From assembly GCA_944386695.1 (NCBI GenBank), contig CALXCB010000006.1:1-44465 (forward strand): a stretch of 44,465 nt of DNA, in the 5' to 3' direction. Position numbers and translations under genes: made by a program. The notes under the pieces were generated by a model. That model had not been told where the DNA came from and did no database searches. It saw nothing but the letters and a program-made list of their open reading frames with translations. Source of the stretch: an uncultured Clostridia bacterium. Its GTDB lineage: Bacteria > Bacillota > Clostridia > TANB77 > CAG-508. Positions 8,007 to 16,395 of the stretch are shown piece by piece (position 1 is the stretch's first letter; every line of letters starts with the position of its first letter).

Positions 8007-9776
8007 ATGGATGAAGCAAAAGAACTAAAAGAATTATTAAAAATAATACCAATAGATCCTGAGAATAAACAAATTATAGATGATATAAATCAAAATATAA
8101 AAAATGGAGATTATGATATAGCTTTAGAAAGACTACAAAAATACTTAGAAAAAAAGGATCAGATTGAAGAAGAGCAAGAGGAAATAAAGCCAGAAGAATT
8201 ACCTGTTGAAGAAGATGATGATTATTATGAAGAAAAAATAGATGATAATAAAGAATACTATCCTGAAGAATTAAGAAGACCAGATTTAGAAAAAGATTTT
8301 ATAGGAATGCTTTTAACAGATCCCAAGTTAATAGCAAAATATTATGTGATACATGATGAATGCTATTTTGAAAATAAAATATATCTAGAAATTTACAAAG
8401 GGATATTATTTACAGAAGGAGAAGCATATGCTCCATATATTGCAAAAAATAATTTTAATTTTGGAAAGAGCACATATACAATAAATAGAACAAAAGCAAG
8501 TTTAAAGAGAGAATATCAAAATAAAAATGTAAATATGGAAAAAGTATATGTTGAGTTAAAAAAGATATTTGTATTAAGAAAAAATTATCTTTCTATGCCA
8601 ATTAAAAGTATTCAAAATTCAATAATTGAAATAACAAAATATAAATTATATGATCAAATGTCAGAAGAAGAAGTAAAAAGTGCTGTTAATCAAGTTATGG
8701 TAACAGACAAATTTAAACAATCTATATTAAGTGATGGATTGACAGATTTTTTTGTAACTGGAAATAATAATTTAACAAATGGCTTGGAACTTCCATTTAG
8801 AATTATTTCAGATGTTTTCAAAGGTATAAGAAAATCAGAGACAATGGCTTTTGCAATGCCATCAAATGCCGGAAAGAGTAGATTTACTATAAATTTAGCA
8901 GCATATATAGCATTTATTCATAAGAAAAGGGTTTTAGTTATTTCAAATGAAATGTCAGAAGAAAAAATGAAATTGTGTTTAATTACTACAATAATAAATA
9001 ATGAAGTGTATCAAAATTTACATGGACAAAAATTAACAAAATCAGAAGGTGAATTGTTAGAGTTTAAATTTAGACCAGATGAAGGAAAAGATGCACAAAT
9101 AGATGAAGATGGTTTTGTAGTAAAAGGTGAAAACGAATCACAAGAAGACTTTGTAAAAAGATTAACAGAAATTTCAGAAGAATTTAGGAAAACAATTGCA
9201 GTAACAGATTGGGTAAAAAGCCAAACAGAGAACCCTATATATTTTGTAAATATTACAAATCATACAAATGATGAGTTACAAAAAATAATAATGAATTATT
9301 ATTATAAGGAAGAAATACATTATATGTTTTATGACACATTAAAAACAGATACTGAAAACATAGGTAATGGAGAAGAAATAAAAAAGACAGCTACAATACT
9401 TTCAAATTTAGCTCAAAACTTTAATTTATTTATAGGTTCAACTTTACAATTGACAGAAAATGCAACTCCACCAATGAATTTAAGTATTAATGATTTAGCA
9501 GTAAGTAGAACTGTAAAAGAAGTATTAGATACGCTTTGCTTAGTAAAACAAATAAATAGAGAGCATCTAAGAGATTATGAATATTCTGATAATGAAGTAG
9601 ATACAAAATTTTATGATTTAGAAGAATTTGAAGATCCAGATGTAAGATACTATGCATGTATTGTTGATAAAAATAGAGCTGGAGCAAAACCAAAAGTTTT
9701 ATTTAGATTAAATTTAGCCTATAATAAATGGGAAGAGCTTGGATATTTAAGATTAAAACAAAATGAGACAGAATAA
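8007..9776 (+). CDS. DnaB-like helicase (divergent, probably not the main replicative helicase)
   Basis: This 589-residue protein has the order of a DnaB-family helicase. It starts with an acidic low-complexity stretch (residues 50-80), then a DnaB-N-like helical domain (DLEKDFIGMLLTDP near 95), then a RecA-fold motor. Visible motor motifs are Walker A PSNAGKS (Gly289-Lys290-Ser291), motif H1a ISNEMSEEK, a Walker B-like YMFYDTLKTD, an H3-like stretch ending GSTLQLTENA, and KNRAGAKPKVLFRLN, which resembles the arginine-finger/H4 region. It is longer than standard DnaB (about 450) because of inserts after Walker A and in the N-terminus. The H3 SQL is replaced by STLQL. Its function could be helicase loading, repair or a mobile-element remnant. 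Confidence 0.75.
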   Translation: MDEAKELKELLKIIPIDPENKQIIDDINQNIKNGDYDIALERLQKYLEKKDQIEEEQEEIKPEELPVEEDDDYYEEKIDDNKEYYPEELRRPDLEKDFIGMLLTDPKLIAKYYVIHDECYFENKIYLEIYKGILFTEGEAYAPYIAKNNFNFGKSTYTINRTKASLKREYQNKNVNMEKVYVELKKIFVLRKNYLSMPIKSIQNSIIEITKYKLYDQMSEEEVKSAVNQVMVTDKFKQSILSDGLTDFFVTGNNNLTNGLELPFRIISDVFKGIRKSETMAFAMPSNAGKSRFTINLAAYIAFIHKKRVLVISNEMSEEKMKLCLITTIINNEVYQNLHGQKLTKSEGELLEFKFRPDEGKDAQIDEDGFVVKGENESQEDFVKRLTEISEEFRKTIAVTDWVKSQTENPIYFVNITNHTNDELQKIIMNYYYKEEIHYMFYDTLKTDTENIGNGEEIKKTATILSNLAQNFNLFIGSTLQLTENATPPMNLSINDLAVSRTVKEVLDTLCLVKQINREHLRDYEYSDNEVDTKFYDLEEFEDPDVRYYACIVDKNRAGAKPKVLFRLNLAYNKWEELGYLRLKQNETE

Positions 9777-9780
9777 AAAG

Positions 9781-9823
9781 TAACCTGTTAGAGTTCAGCA
9801 TAAATGCTGACTATAACAGGTTA
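9781..9823. terminator. Hairpin terminator between convergent genes
   Basis: Arms at 9781-9801 and 9804-9823 (TAACCTGTTA...TAACAGGTTA) pair over about 19 bp with one mismatch and one bulge. On the minus strand the stem is followed by CTTTTTATT, so it should end the gene at 9870-10322. On the plus strand the U-run is weak. Confidence 0.75.
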
Positions 9824-9869
9824 TTGTGCTTAATAAAACAGATTATTTAGTGTAAGAAATCATAGTTTT

Positions 9870-10322
9870 TTAATAATTTTTTTCGTCTTTGCATTCACAT
9901 TTATCTTTGTGTTCACATTTATCTTCATGTCTTTCTTTCAAGCATTTTCCTTCATGGCGTACTTTGACATCAATATCGAAATGACGTACATCATTAACCC
10001 AGATGTCTATAGCATATTCTTTACCAGGGCAAAGAGGTCCGAAAACGAACTCACCATATTTATCTGTAAAAGTATGAGATAAAGGTATTCTCTTTTTCTT
10101 TCCATCTTTTCCAAATTCTATTTCTATTAATTTAACAACAGCGTCTTTAATTGGCTCTTTAAAAACATTTTTTATTGTTCCAAATAGGACATCACGAGTG
10201 TCTTCTGGTAAAGTTATATCTAAGTCAAATTGTTTACCATTAGAAATTAGTCCATTAACATCTATAACAGGACAATGACATCCTGGTTTTTTGGTATCAA
10301 TATTTATATTTTTGTCTTCCAT
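9870..10322 (-). CDS. Small protein with carboxypeptidase-regulatory-like domain and Cys/His/Lys-rich tail
   Basis: This 150-residue protein starts at ATG 10322, behind GGAGGA; a longer open frame upstream has no ribosome site. After an N-terminal PGCHCPV motif, residues about 50-115 resemble a CarboxypepD_reg/CNA-B type beta-sandwich (FGTIKN, AVVKLIE, THT/FTDKYGEFVFGPLCPGKEYAIDI). The last 30 residues are dense in Cys, His, Lys, Asp and Glu (repeated DKCE/HKDKCECKD-like units), suggesting metal binding or cross-linking. There is no signal peptide. Such a composition is compatible with a spore-coat or other structural protein, but I do not recognise the family. The upstream region carries a SigK-like -10 and an exact Spo0A box. 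Confidence 0.7.
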   Translation of the reverse strand: MEDKNINIDTKKPGCHCPVIDVNGLISNGKQFDLDITLPEDTRDVLFGTIKNVFKEPIKDAVVKLIEIEFGKDGKKKRIPLSHTFTDKYGEFVFGPLCPGKEYAIDIWVNDVRHFDIDVKVRHEGKCLKERHEDKCEHKDKCECKDEKNY

Positions 10323-10365
10323 AAAAAATCCTCCATAATAAAAGTTAGCAACTAATTGCTTAATA

Positions 10366-10394
10366 TATATTATGAAATTTGTCGAAATTTGTGT
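10366..10394 (-). promoter_or_regulatory. Possible SigK-like promoter with embedded Spo0A box
   Basis: On the minus strand, CATAATATA at 10374-10366 fits the SigK -10 pattern CATANNNTA, with AC 16 bases upstream at 10392-10391. TTTGTCGAA at 10378-10386 on the plus strand is an exact Spo0A-box consensus between these elements. The whole core AAATTT-GTCG-AAATTT (10375-10390) is close to palindromic. This is pattern matching only. Confidence 0.3.
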
Positions 10395-10478
10395 CTGTAC
10401 TAAAAATAAAAAGATACATTGATTAAAAAACATAAAAATGCAATATGTCCAGAATGTAAAGGAAATTCAAAATTTATA

Positions 10479-10507
10479 TTGTTATTTTTATTTATTTGTG
10501 ATAGAAT
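10479..10507 (+). promoter_or_regulatory. SigA-type promoter with extended -10 for pyrH
   Basis: TTGTTA at 10479-10484 and TAGAAT at 10502-10507 are spaced 17 bp, with TGA directly before the -10. This is the probable start of the pyrH-to-recO transcription unit. Confidence 0.65.
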
Positions 10508-10541
10508 AACCACAATAATGAAAAAGGAAAGGATGTATAAA

Positions 10542-11252
10542 ATGTCAGAAGCAAAATATAAGAGAATTCTTTTAAAATTAAGTGGAGAAGCCTTAGCAGG
10601 AGAAGACAAAACAGGAATAAATATAAAAGTAGTAGGTGGAATCTGTGATAAAATAAAAGAAGTAGTAGATATGGGAGTAGAAGTTGCAATAGTTGTTGGA
10701 GGCGGAAACTTCTGGAGAGGAAGAAGAAATGATGAACAAATGGAAAAAACAACAGCTGATTATATGGGAATGTTAGCAACAGCAATGAATGCACTATCAC
10801 TTCAAGACGCTTTAGAAGCAAGAGGAGTATACACAAGAGTACAAACAGCAATAGAAATGAGAGAAATAGCAGAACCATTTATAAAAAGAAAAGCAATAAA
10901 ACATTTAGGTAAAAAAAGAGTAGTAATATTTGCATGTGGTACAGGACATCCATTTTTCTCAACAGACACAGGAGCAGCACTTCGTGCAGCAGAAGTTGAA
11001 GCAGATGCAATTTTACTTGGAAAATCAATAGATGCAGTATATTCAGCAGATCCAAAGGTTGATCCTACAGCTGAAAGATATGATGAAATAACATACCAAG
11101 AAGTATTAAATAAAGATTTAAAAGTTATGGATTCTACAGCTACAGCACTTTGTAAAGATAACAACATTCCACTTGTAGTATTTGGAATAGCAGATCCAGA
11201 AAACATAGTTAGAGCTGTTAAGGGAGAGAAAATAGGAACAATAGTAAAATAG
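10542..11252 (+). CDS. pyrH: UMP kinase
   Basis: PyrH phosphorylates UMP to UDP using ATP in the cytoplasm and is the bacterial amino-acid-kinase-fold enzyme. The protein has 236 residues, the usual size. It shows the N-terminal [12 protein letters not shown], the phosphate-binding [10 protein letters not shown] near 60, and the uridine/ATP-site segment [20 protein letters not shown] 10542 is chosen over longer in-frame starts because it aligns with known PyrH N-termini and follows AAAGGA. rpsB and tsf, which often precede pyrH, are not upstream; pyrH has its own promoter here. Confidence 0.96.
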   Translation: MSEAKYKRILLKLSGEALAGEDKTGINIKVVGGICDKIKEVVDMGVEVAIVVGGGNFWRGRRNDEQMEKTTADYMGMLATAMNALSLQDALEARGVYTRVQTAIEMREIAEPFIKRKAIKHLGKKRVVIFACGTGHPFFSTDTGAALRAAEVEADAILLGKSIDAVYSADPKVDPTAERYDEITYQEVLNKDLKVMDSTATALCKDNNIPLVVFGIADPENIVRAVKGEKIGTIVK

Positions 11253-11308
11253 TATATAAACTATTTTTAAATGATTTATATAATAACTAAGAAAGAGGTA
11301 ATTTAATT

Positions 11309-11857
11309 ATGGATTATGATGAGATTAAAGAAAAAATGAATAAATCAATAGAAAATTTAAAAGTGAAATTTGCTGAAGTAAGAGCAGGAAGAGCAAATCC
11401 AGCAATTTTAAACAAAGTAAAAATAGACTATTATGGAACACCAACACCAATAAATCAAGTAGCAGGAATATCAGTTCCTGAAGCTAGAATGATAGTAATT
11501 CAACCATGGGATGTATCTGTTTTAAAAGAAATAGAAAAAGCAATTCTTGCATCAGATATAGGAATAAATCCAAATAATGATGGAAAAGTAATTCGTCTTA
11601 CATTTCCAGAGTTAACAGAAGAAAGAAGAAAAGAATTAGTAAAAGATATAAAGAAAATGGCAGAAGATGCTAAAGTTGCTGTAAGAAATTCAAGAAGAGA
11701 TGGCATAGATATAGCTAAAAAATTACAAAAAGATGGAGAAATGACTGAAGATGAGCTAAAACAAGCAGAAAATAAAATTCAAAAATTGACAGATGAGAGC
11801 ATAGCAGAAATTGATAAAATATTGCAAAATAAAGAATCAGAAATACTTTCAATTTAA
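11309..11857 (+). CDS. frr: Ribosome recycling factor
   Basis: RRF splits post-termination ribosomes together with EF-G. The 182-residue length and signature segments are typical: a long first helix with VRAGRANPAIL near residue 27, YYGTPTPINQVA near 45, and the C-terminal coiled coil SRRDGIDIAKKLQKDGEMTEDE. The gene follows pyrH by 56 bases, the conserved order in bacteria. Confidence 0.97.
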   Translation: MDYDEIKEKMNKSIENLKVKFAEVRAGRANPAILNKVKIDYYGTPTPINQVAGISVPEARMIVIQPWDVSVLKEIEKAILASDIGINPNNDGKVIRLTFPELTEERRKELVKDIKKMAEDAKVAVRNSRRDGIDIAKKLQKDGEMTEDELKQAENKIQKLTDESIAEIDKILQNKESEILSI

Positions 11858-11879
11858 GAAAGAAAGGAATGCCTAAAAA

Positions 11880-12770
11880 ATGGACTTTAAAACAGAGTTG
11901 AAACAATACCAAAATCAGATAGAACAAGAGCTAGAAAAATATGTAAGAAAAGAAGCTTGTCCAGAAAGAATTTTAAATGAATCAATGGAATATAGTTTAA
12001 TGGCAGGAGGAAAAAGACTAAGACCAATTTTAGTTCTAGTTACTTATAAATTATTTAAAGATAATTATGAAGTATGTATGCCATATGCTGTTGCAATCGA
12101 AATGATACACAACTTTTCACTTATTCATGATGATCTTCCAGCAATAGATAATGATGATATAAGACATGGAAAACTTACAAACCATAAAAAGTTTAATGAA
12201 GCAACAGCAATTTTAGCTGGAGATGGGTTATTAAATAATAGTTATATAGTAATAAGTGAAGATTTATTAAATACCTCAAATAAATATGAATTAGAAAAAA
12301 AATTAAAAGTATTTAATGAATTTTCTAATGCAGTTGATAGAATGATAGCAGGAGAATATGTCGATACCGAATTCGAAGGAAAAGAAATATCAAGTGAGTA
12401 TTTAGAGTATACACATAAAAATAAAACAGCAGCATTATTGAAATTATGTGTAAGAATGGGAGCAATTTTAGCAGGAGCAGAAGAAAAAGAATTAATTAAA
12501 TTAACAGACTATGCTGATAAAATAGGATTAGCATTCCAAATAAAAGATGATATTTTATCTGTTGAAGGAAATGAATTAATTACAGGAAAACCAGTTGGAA
12601 ATGATGAAGCAAAAGGAAAATGTACATATGTATCTAAATATGGATTAGAAAAATCAAAAGAAATATTAGAAGAAATGACTAAAGATGCTATAGAAATAGC
12701 AGAAGGTTTTGGAAATAAGGCTGAATTTTTAAAAGGGCTTGCAAATTATATAAAAGATAGGAATAAATAG
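11880..12770 (+). CDS. ispA: Short-chain polyprenyl diphosphate synthase (farnesyl diphosphate synthase type)
   Basis: This 296-residue enzyme condenses isopentenyl diphosphate with allylic diphosphates, most likely to give farnesyl diphosphate. It shows the GGKRLRP substrate motif near residue 44, the first aspartate-rich motif DDLPAIDNDD near 88 with the two-residue insertion of bacterial FPP synthases, and a second motif KDDILSVEG near 222. It occupies the place between frr and cdsA where uppS, the cis-prenyl transferase for undecaprenyl diphosphate, is normally found. Geranylgeranyl synthase activity cannot be excluded from sequence alone. Confidence 0.92.
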   Translation: MDFKTELKQYQNQIEQELEKYVRKEACPERILNESMEYSLMAGGKRLRPILVLVTYKLFKDNYEVCMPYAVAIEMIHNFSLIHDDLPAIDNDDIRHGKLTNHKKFNEATAILAGDGLLNNSYIVISEDLLNTSNKYELEKKLKVFNEFSNAVDRMIAGEYVDTEFEGKEISSEYLEYTHKNKTAALLKLCVRMGAILAGAEEKELIKLTDYADKIGLAFQIKDDILSVEGNELITGKPVGNDEAKGKCTYVSKYGLEKSKEILEEMTKDAIEIAEGFGNKAEFLKGLANYIKDRNK

Positions 12771-12783
12771 GGGAAAAATACGT

Positions 12784-13587
12784 ATGGATTTAAAAAGAAT
12801 AATTACAGCGGTATTGGGTTTACCAACTGTCGCTGCAGTGTTTTTATTAGGAAATGAATATGTTATAGGACTTATTGTATTAATTGCAAGTATTATTTGT
12901 ATGCATGAATATTTTGAAGTTATAAGTAAAGTTTCAAAACCAATTAAATGGATTGGATATTGTAGTAATATTTATATAATATTATCAACAATATTACCAG
13001 TAGACCTATTATTAAAAATAATAGTATTTTCTATTCCATTTATATTAATGTTGCTATTTTTAGAAGTTATAATTACAGATATGAAAATAACTTTTAAAGA
13101 TGTAGCATATACTTTAGTAAGTATTTTTTATATACCATTTTTTTTAATGTTTTTAGAATTAATTAGAAGATTAGATCATGGTAAAGTTCTAATCGGCTAT
13201 GTATTTGTAATATCTTGGTCAACAGATACTTTTGCTTATTTAATTGGTAAAAAATTTGGAAAACATAAATTTAGTAAAATTAGTCCAAAAAAGTCAATCG
13301 AAGGATCAGTTGCAGGAGTTATTGGAGCTGTTGTAATAACACTTGCTTATACTTGGATTGCAAATAATTTCTGGGCTGTAGAATATTCATACTTAGTTAT
13401 TGCAATAATAGCAATAGTATTAAGTATAATAAGCCAAGTAGGAGATTTTGTGGCATCAGCAATCAAAAGATTTGTAGATGTAAAAGACTATGGAAATTTA
13501 TTACCTGGTCATGGCGGTTTATTAGATAGATTAGACAGTTTATTGTTTTTAGCACCATTCATTTATTTAATATTTACATTGGTATAA
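12784..13587 (+). CDS. cdsA: Phosphatidate cytidylyltransferase (CDP-diglyceride synthase)
   Basis: CdsA makes CDP-diacylglycerol from phosphatidic acid and CTP in the membrane, feeding phospholipid synthesis. The 267-residue protein has about eight membrane segments. The family signature is visible near the C-terminus as GDFVASAIKRFVDVKDYGNLLPGHGGLLDRLDS, given here only as the key parts S.IKR..D.KD, PGHGG and DRLDS, together with WSTDTFAYLIGKKFGKHK earlier. It starts 13 bases after ispA behind a weak GGGG site, and is followed by rseP, the classic cdsA-rseP order. Confidence 0.95.
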   Translation: MDLKRIITAVLGLPTVAAVFLLGNEYVIGLIVLIASIICMHEYFEVISKVSKPIKWIGYCSNIYIILSTILPVDLLLKIIVFSIPFILMLLFLEVIITDMKITFKDVAYTLVSIFYIPFFLMFLELIRRLDHGKVLIGYVFVISWSTDTFAYLIGKKFGKHKFSKISPKKSIEGSVAGVIGAVVITLAYTWIANNFWAVEYSYLVIAIIAIVLSIISQVGDFVASAIKRFVDVKDYGNLLPGHGGLLDRLDSLLFLAPFIYLIFTLV

Positions 13588-13615
13588 AGTCTCTAATAAG
13601 ATTGGAGGTATTTGA

Positions 13616-14353
13616 TTGGGTTTTATTATATCAGCAATAAAGATTATATTTTTACTTGGATTTCTAATCTTTATACATGAAGGAGGACATTTTTGTATAG
13701 CAAAACTTTGTAAGGTTAAAGTAAACCAGTTTTCAATAGGGTTTGGCCCAGAAATTTGGTTCAGACAGGGAAAAGAAACAAAATATGCTATTCGTTTAAT
13801 ACCTCTTGGAGGCTTTGTAAGCATGGAAGGCGAAGAAGAAGCATCAGAAAGTGAAGGAGCATTTAATAAAGCTTCAATTTCTAAAAGAATAGCAATAGTT
13901 TCGGCTGGAGCACTTGTAAATATAATATTTGGTTTTATAGTATATTTTATTTTAATTGCAGTTATGTATCAAAGTATAACATTAGCACTTACAGCTACAG
14001 CTTCATATTCAGGAGCTTTAGTAGAAAGTGTAAAATTAATATTCACAGGAAATGTTGGGGTAAATGACTTAACAGGTCCAGTAGGAATATCAAATTTGAT
14101 TTCTGCAACTTCAGGAATTGCAGAATATGTATATATGATATCAGTAATTTCAGTATCACTTGGAATTACAAATTTGTTACCAATACCAGCCTTAGATGGC
14201 GGGAAAATATTGTTATTAATAATAGAGGCAATACGAAAAAAGCCATTAAAAGAGAATACAGAAATTCAAATACAATTAATAGGTTTTTCATTACTTATAG
14301 CACTTTCAGTTTTAGTAACATATAATGATGTTATAAGAGTTTTAGGAGGATAG
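13616..14353 (+). CDS. rseP: Site-2 protease family intramembrane metalloprotease lacking a PDZ domain
   Basis: This 245-residue polytopic protein is an RseP/RasP-type intramembrane zinc protease, which cleaves membrane-bound regulators and signal peptides. The zinc motif HEGGH is at residues 21-25 in the first helix, and the third-helix motif NLLPIPALDGG is near 200. GGF is present near 65. Family members usually have 340-450 residues with a PDZ domain between the second and third helices; here the second helix (residues about 95-120) is followed almost directly by the GPVG segment, so the PDZ domain is absent. The frame is intact. TTG 13616 has GGAGGT 6 bases upstream. Its stop abuts the era start codon. 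Confidence 0.88.
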   Translation: MGFIISAIKIIFLLGFLIFIHEGGHFCIAKLCKVKVNQFSIGFGPEIWFRQGKETKYAIRLIPLGGFVSMEGEEEASESEGAFNKASISKRIAIVSAGALVNIIFGFIVYFILIAVMYQSITLALTATASYSGALVESVKLIFTGNVGVNDLTGPVGISNLISATSGIAEYVYMISVISVSLGITNLLPIPALDGGKILLLIIEAIRKKPLKENTEIQIQLIGFSLLIALSVLVTYNDVIRVLGG

Positions 14354-15253
14354 ATGGAGGAATTCAAATCAGGATTTATATCAATTTGTGGAAGAACGAA
14401 TGTAGGAAAATCGACATTAATAAATCTATTAGTAGGAGAAAAAATTGCAGCAATAGCCAATAAAGTGCAGACTACAAGAACACAAATTAGAGGCATAGTA
14501 AATAGGGAAAATTCACAAATAATTTTTATAGATACACCAGGAATACATAAACCTAAAACAAAGTTAAATGAAAATATGGTAGAACTTTCATGGGATGCTA
14601 TTCAAAATTGTGATGTGATTTTATTCTTAATAGAGGCAACAAGTACAGAAGTTGGTAGAGGAGACTCAAGAATACTAGAAAAAATAAAAGAATCAAATAA
14701 AAAATGTATATTAATAATAAATAAAATAGATTTAGTAAATAAAGAACAACTTGCAAAATTGATAGATATATACAAAAATGAATATGATTTTTCGGCTATA
14801 ATTCCTATTTCAGCAATAAAATCAAAATACAAAGAAATAATTTTAGATGAAATAGAAAAAAATTTAAATGTTGGTCCAGCATATTATGATAAAGAAGATT
14901 ATACAGACCAAACTTTAAGACAACTTGCAGAAGAAACAATCAGAGAAAAGGCATTGATATTACTTCGTGATGAAGTGCCACACGGTATTTTTGTAAAAGT
15001 AGAAAAAATGAAATTAAAAAAGACACAAAAAAATGAAAGAATATACAATATAGAAGCAGTCATTTACTGTTTAAAAGAATCTCATAAAGGGATAATAATA
15101 GGAAAAAAAGGTGAGATGTTAAAAAGAATAGGAACTCTTGCACGTAGAGATATGGAAGAAAATTTTGGAAAAAAAGTAAATTTAAAAACTTGGGTAAAAG
15201 TAAAGCCAGATTGGATAAATAACGAAAGATTCTTGAAGTCAAATAGCAATTAA
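14354..15253 (+). CDS. era: GTPase Era
   Basis: Era is a GTPase that binds the 3' end of 16S rRNA during 30S maturation. The 299-residue protein has G1 GRTNVGKST near residue 12, an effector stretch VQTTRTQIRG, G3 DTPGIH, and G4 NKID, then a KH RNA-binding domain with IIGKKGEMLKRIG near 245. The P-loop has Thr where Pro is usual (GRPNVGKS). ATG 14354 directly follows the rseP stop codon, and its ribosome site lies within the end of rseP, so the two are translationally coupled. Confidence 0.97.
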   Translation: MEEFKSGFISICGRTNVGKSTLINLLVGEKIAAIANKVQTTRTQIRGIVNRENSQIIFIDTPGIHKPKTKLNENMVELSWDAIQNCDVILFLIEATSTEVGRGDSRILEKIKESNKKCILIINKIDLVNKEQLAKLIDIYKNEYDFSAIIPISAIKSKYKEIILDEIEKNLNVGPAYYDKEDYTDQTLRQLAEETIREKALILLRDEVPHGIFVKVEKMKLKKTQKNERIYNIEAVIYCLKESHKGIIIGKKGEMLKRIGTLARRDMEENFGKKVNLKTWVKVKPDWINNERFLKSNSN

Positions 15254-15311
15254 AAATCAAGAATAAAAAAACAAAAGATTGGAAAAGATAACTTAAGAAG
15301 GAAGTGACTTT

Positions 15312-15476
15312 ATGATCAAAGATATAGCTTGGAATATGTTTAAGTCAACAGGAAATGTAGATACATTTTTAGAATTAAAACAAATAGAAAATATACAAAA
15401 TAATTTAATGAATATGCAAAAGGTGGATACAGATGGGAATAATAAAAACGAAAGGGATAATAATTGCAGAGAGTAA
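15312..15476 (+). CDS. yqzL: YqzL-family small protein
   Basis: This 54-codon gene encodes a peptide whose N-terminus (DIAWNMFKSTGNVDTFLELK) matches the YqzL family, small Firmicutes proteins of unknown function usually found between era and recO. Here it is in exactly that place. Translation starts at ATG 15312 after AAGGAAGTGA. The C-terminal 18 residues are hydrophilic and are encoded within the overlap with recO, 44 bases. It is shorter than 60 residues and easily missed. Confidence 0.8.
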   Translation: MIKDIAWNMFKSTGNVDTFLELKQIENIQNNLMNMQKVDTDGNNKNERDNNCRE

Positions 15477-16161
15477 TATGGGAGACTTTGACAAAATGTT
15501 AACAATGTTAACTCCTGGACTTGGAAAAATTTCGTGTGCGGCAAAAGGTGCTAGACGTCAATCAAGTAGCCTTTTAGCCGGCACACAATTTTTATGCTTT
15601 GGAGAATATATACTATATAAGTCCAGAGAAATTTATTCCATAAATTCATGTGAGACTATTGAAATGTTTTATAATATAAGAACAGATTTAGACAAAATCA
15701 AATATGCTGTACATATAACAAAAATAATTTTAGATATAACAAATGAAAATGAAAATAGTTATAAAATTTTACAACTATTTTTAAATACTTTATATATGAT
15801 ATCAGAAACAGATAAAGATCCAGATTTTATATTGAGTGTTTTTAAAATAAAATTATTGTGCCTTTTAGGTTTTAAACCAAGAATTGAGAGTTGTGTAGTT
15901 TGTGGAGAAAGAGAAAATTTAAAATATTTTAGCATAAAAGATAATGGTGTTAAGTGTGAAGAATGTTATAGGCAAGATAAAAGTGTAATATCAATAACTC
16001 CTAGTACATGGGCAGCTTTAAAGTTCATTATTCAGGCACCATCAAAAAAAATTTTTTCATTTACATTAAAAGATGAAAGCTTAAAAGAACTAGAATTGTT
16101 GAGTAAAATTTATTTTAATGAAAAACTAGAAAAAGAATATAAATTAGAGGAATTATGGTGA
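15433..16161 (+). CDS. recO: DNA repair protein RecO
   Basis: RecO loads RecA onto SSB-coated single-stranded DNA with RecR and anneals complementary strands. The 242-residue protein has the N-terminal OB fold (TKGIIIAESNMGDFDKML, then KGARRQSS) and a C-terminal helical domain with a four-cysteine zinc site (CVVCGE near 157 and CEEC near 175). ATG 15433 follows AGGTGG inside yqzL, so its translation overlaps the upstream gene. Confidence 0.93.
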   Translation: MGIIKTKGIIIAESNMGDFDKMLTMLTPGLGKISCAAKGARRQSSSLLAGTQFLCFGEYILYKSREIYSINSCETIEMFYNIRTDLDKIKYAVHITKIILDITNENENSYKILQLFLNTLYMISETDKDPDFILSVFKIKLLCLLGFKPRIESCVVCGERENLKYFSIKDNGVKCEECYRQDKSVISITPSTWAALKFIIQAPSKKIFSFTLKDESLKELELLSKIYFNEKLEKEYKLEELW

Positions 16162-16237
16162 ATTTAAAAAATAGAAAAAATAGAATACAATAAAAAATAA
16201 CGAAAAATAACTAAAGATATTGAATTTTTCGCTAATC

Positions 16238-16243
16238 TATAAT
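16238..16243 (+). promoter_or_regulatory. Possible -10 element upstream of spoIIE
   Basis: TATAAT at 16238-16243 lies in the 234-base gap between recO and spoIIE. No good -35 occurs 17 bp upstream; TTGAAT at 16220-16225 is only 12 bp away. Degenerate Spo0A-box-like AACGAAAAA lies near 16200. In Bacillus, spoIIE is Spo0A-activated from a promoter without a proper -35, so this arrangement is plausible but weak. The rest of the leader is A-rich with no clear structure. Confidence 0.3.
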
Positions 16244-16395
16244 AAAATAAAAATCACAAAACAAAAGAAAGAAAGGAAAGTAGTATAAAAAAGGCAATAT
16301 ATGTAGAAAACTTTTTTTAACTAGCATACTAAAAAAGACAAAATAAGCAAAGGACAAGTAGTAAAATGTTATTAAAAAAAGAAGAGGTGATACAA

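Noticed and set aside
10323..10433. Longer N-terminus for the minus-strand small protein
   Set aside because: GGAGGA directly precedes ATG 10322, and the extension crosses the probable promoter.
10419..10541. N-terminal extension of pyrH containing ICPEC
   Set aside because: It lies across the pyrH promoter, and PyrH family N-termini match ATG 10542.
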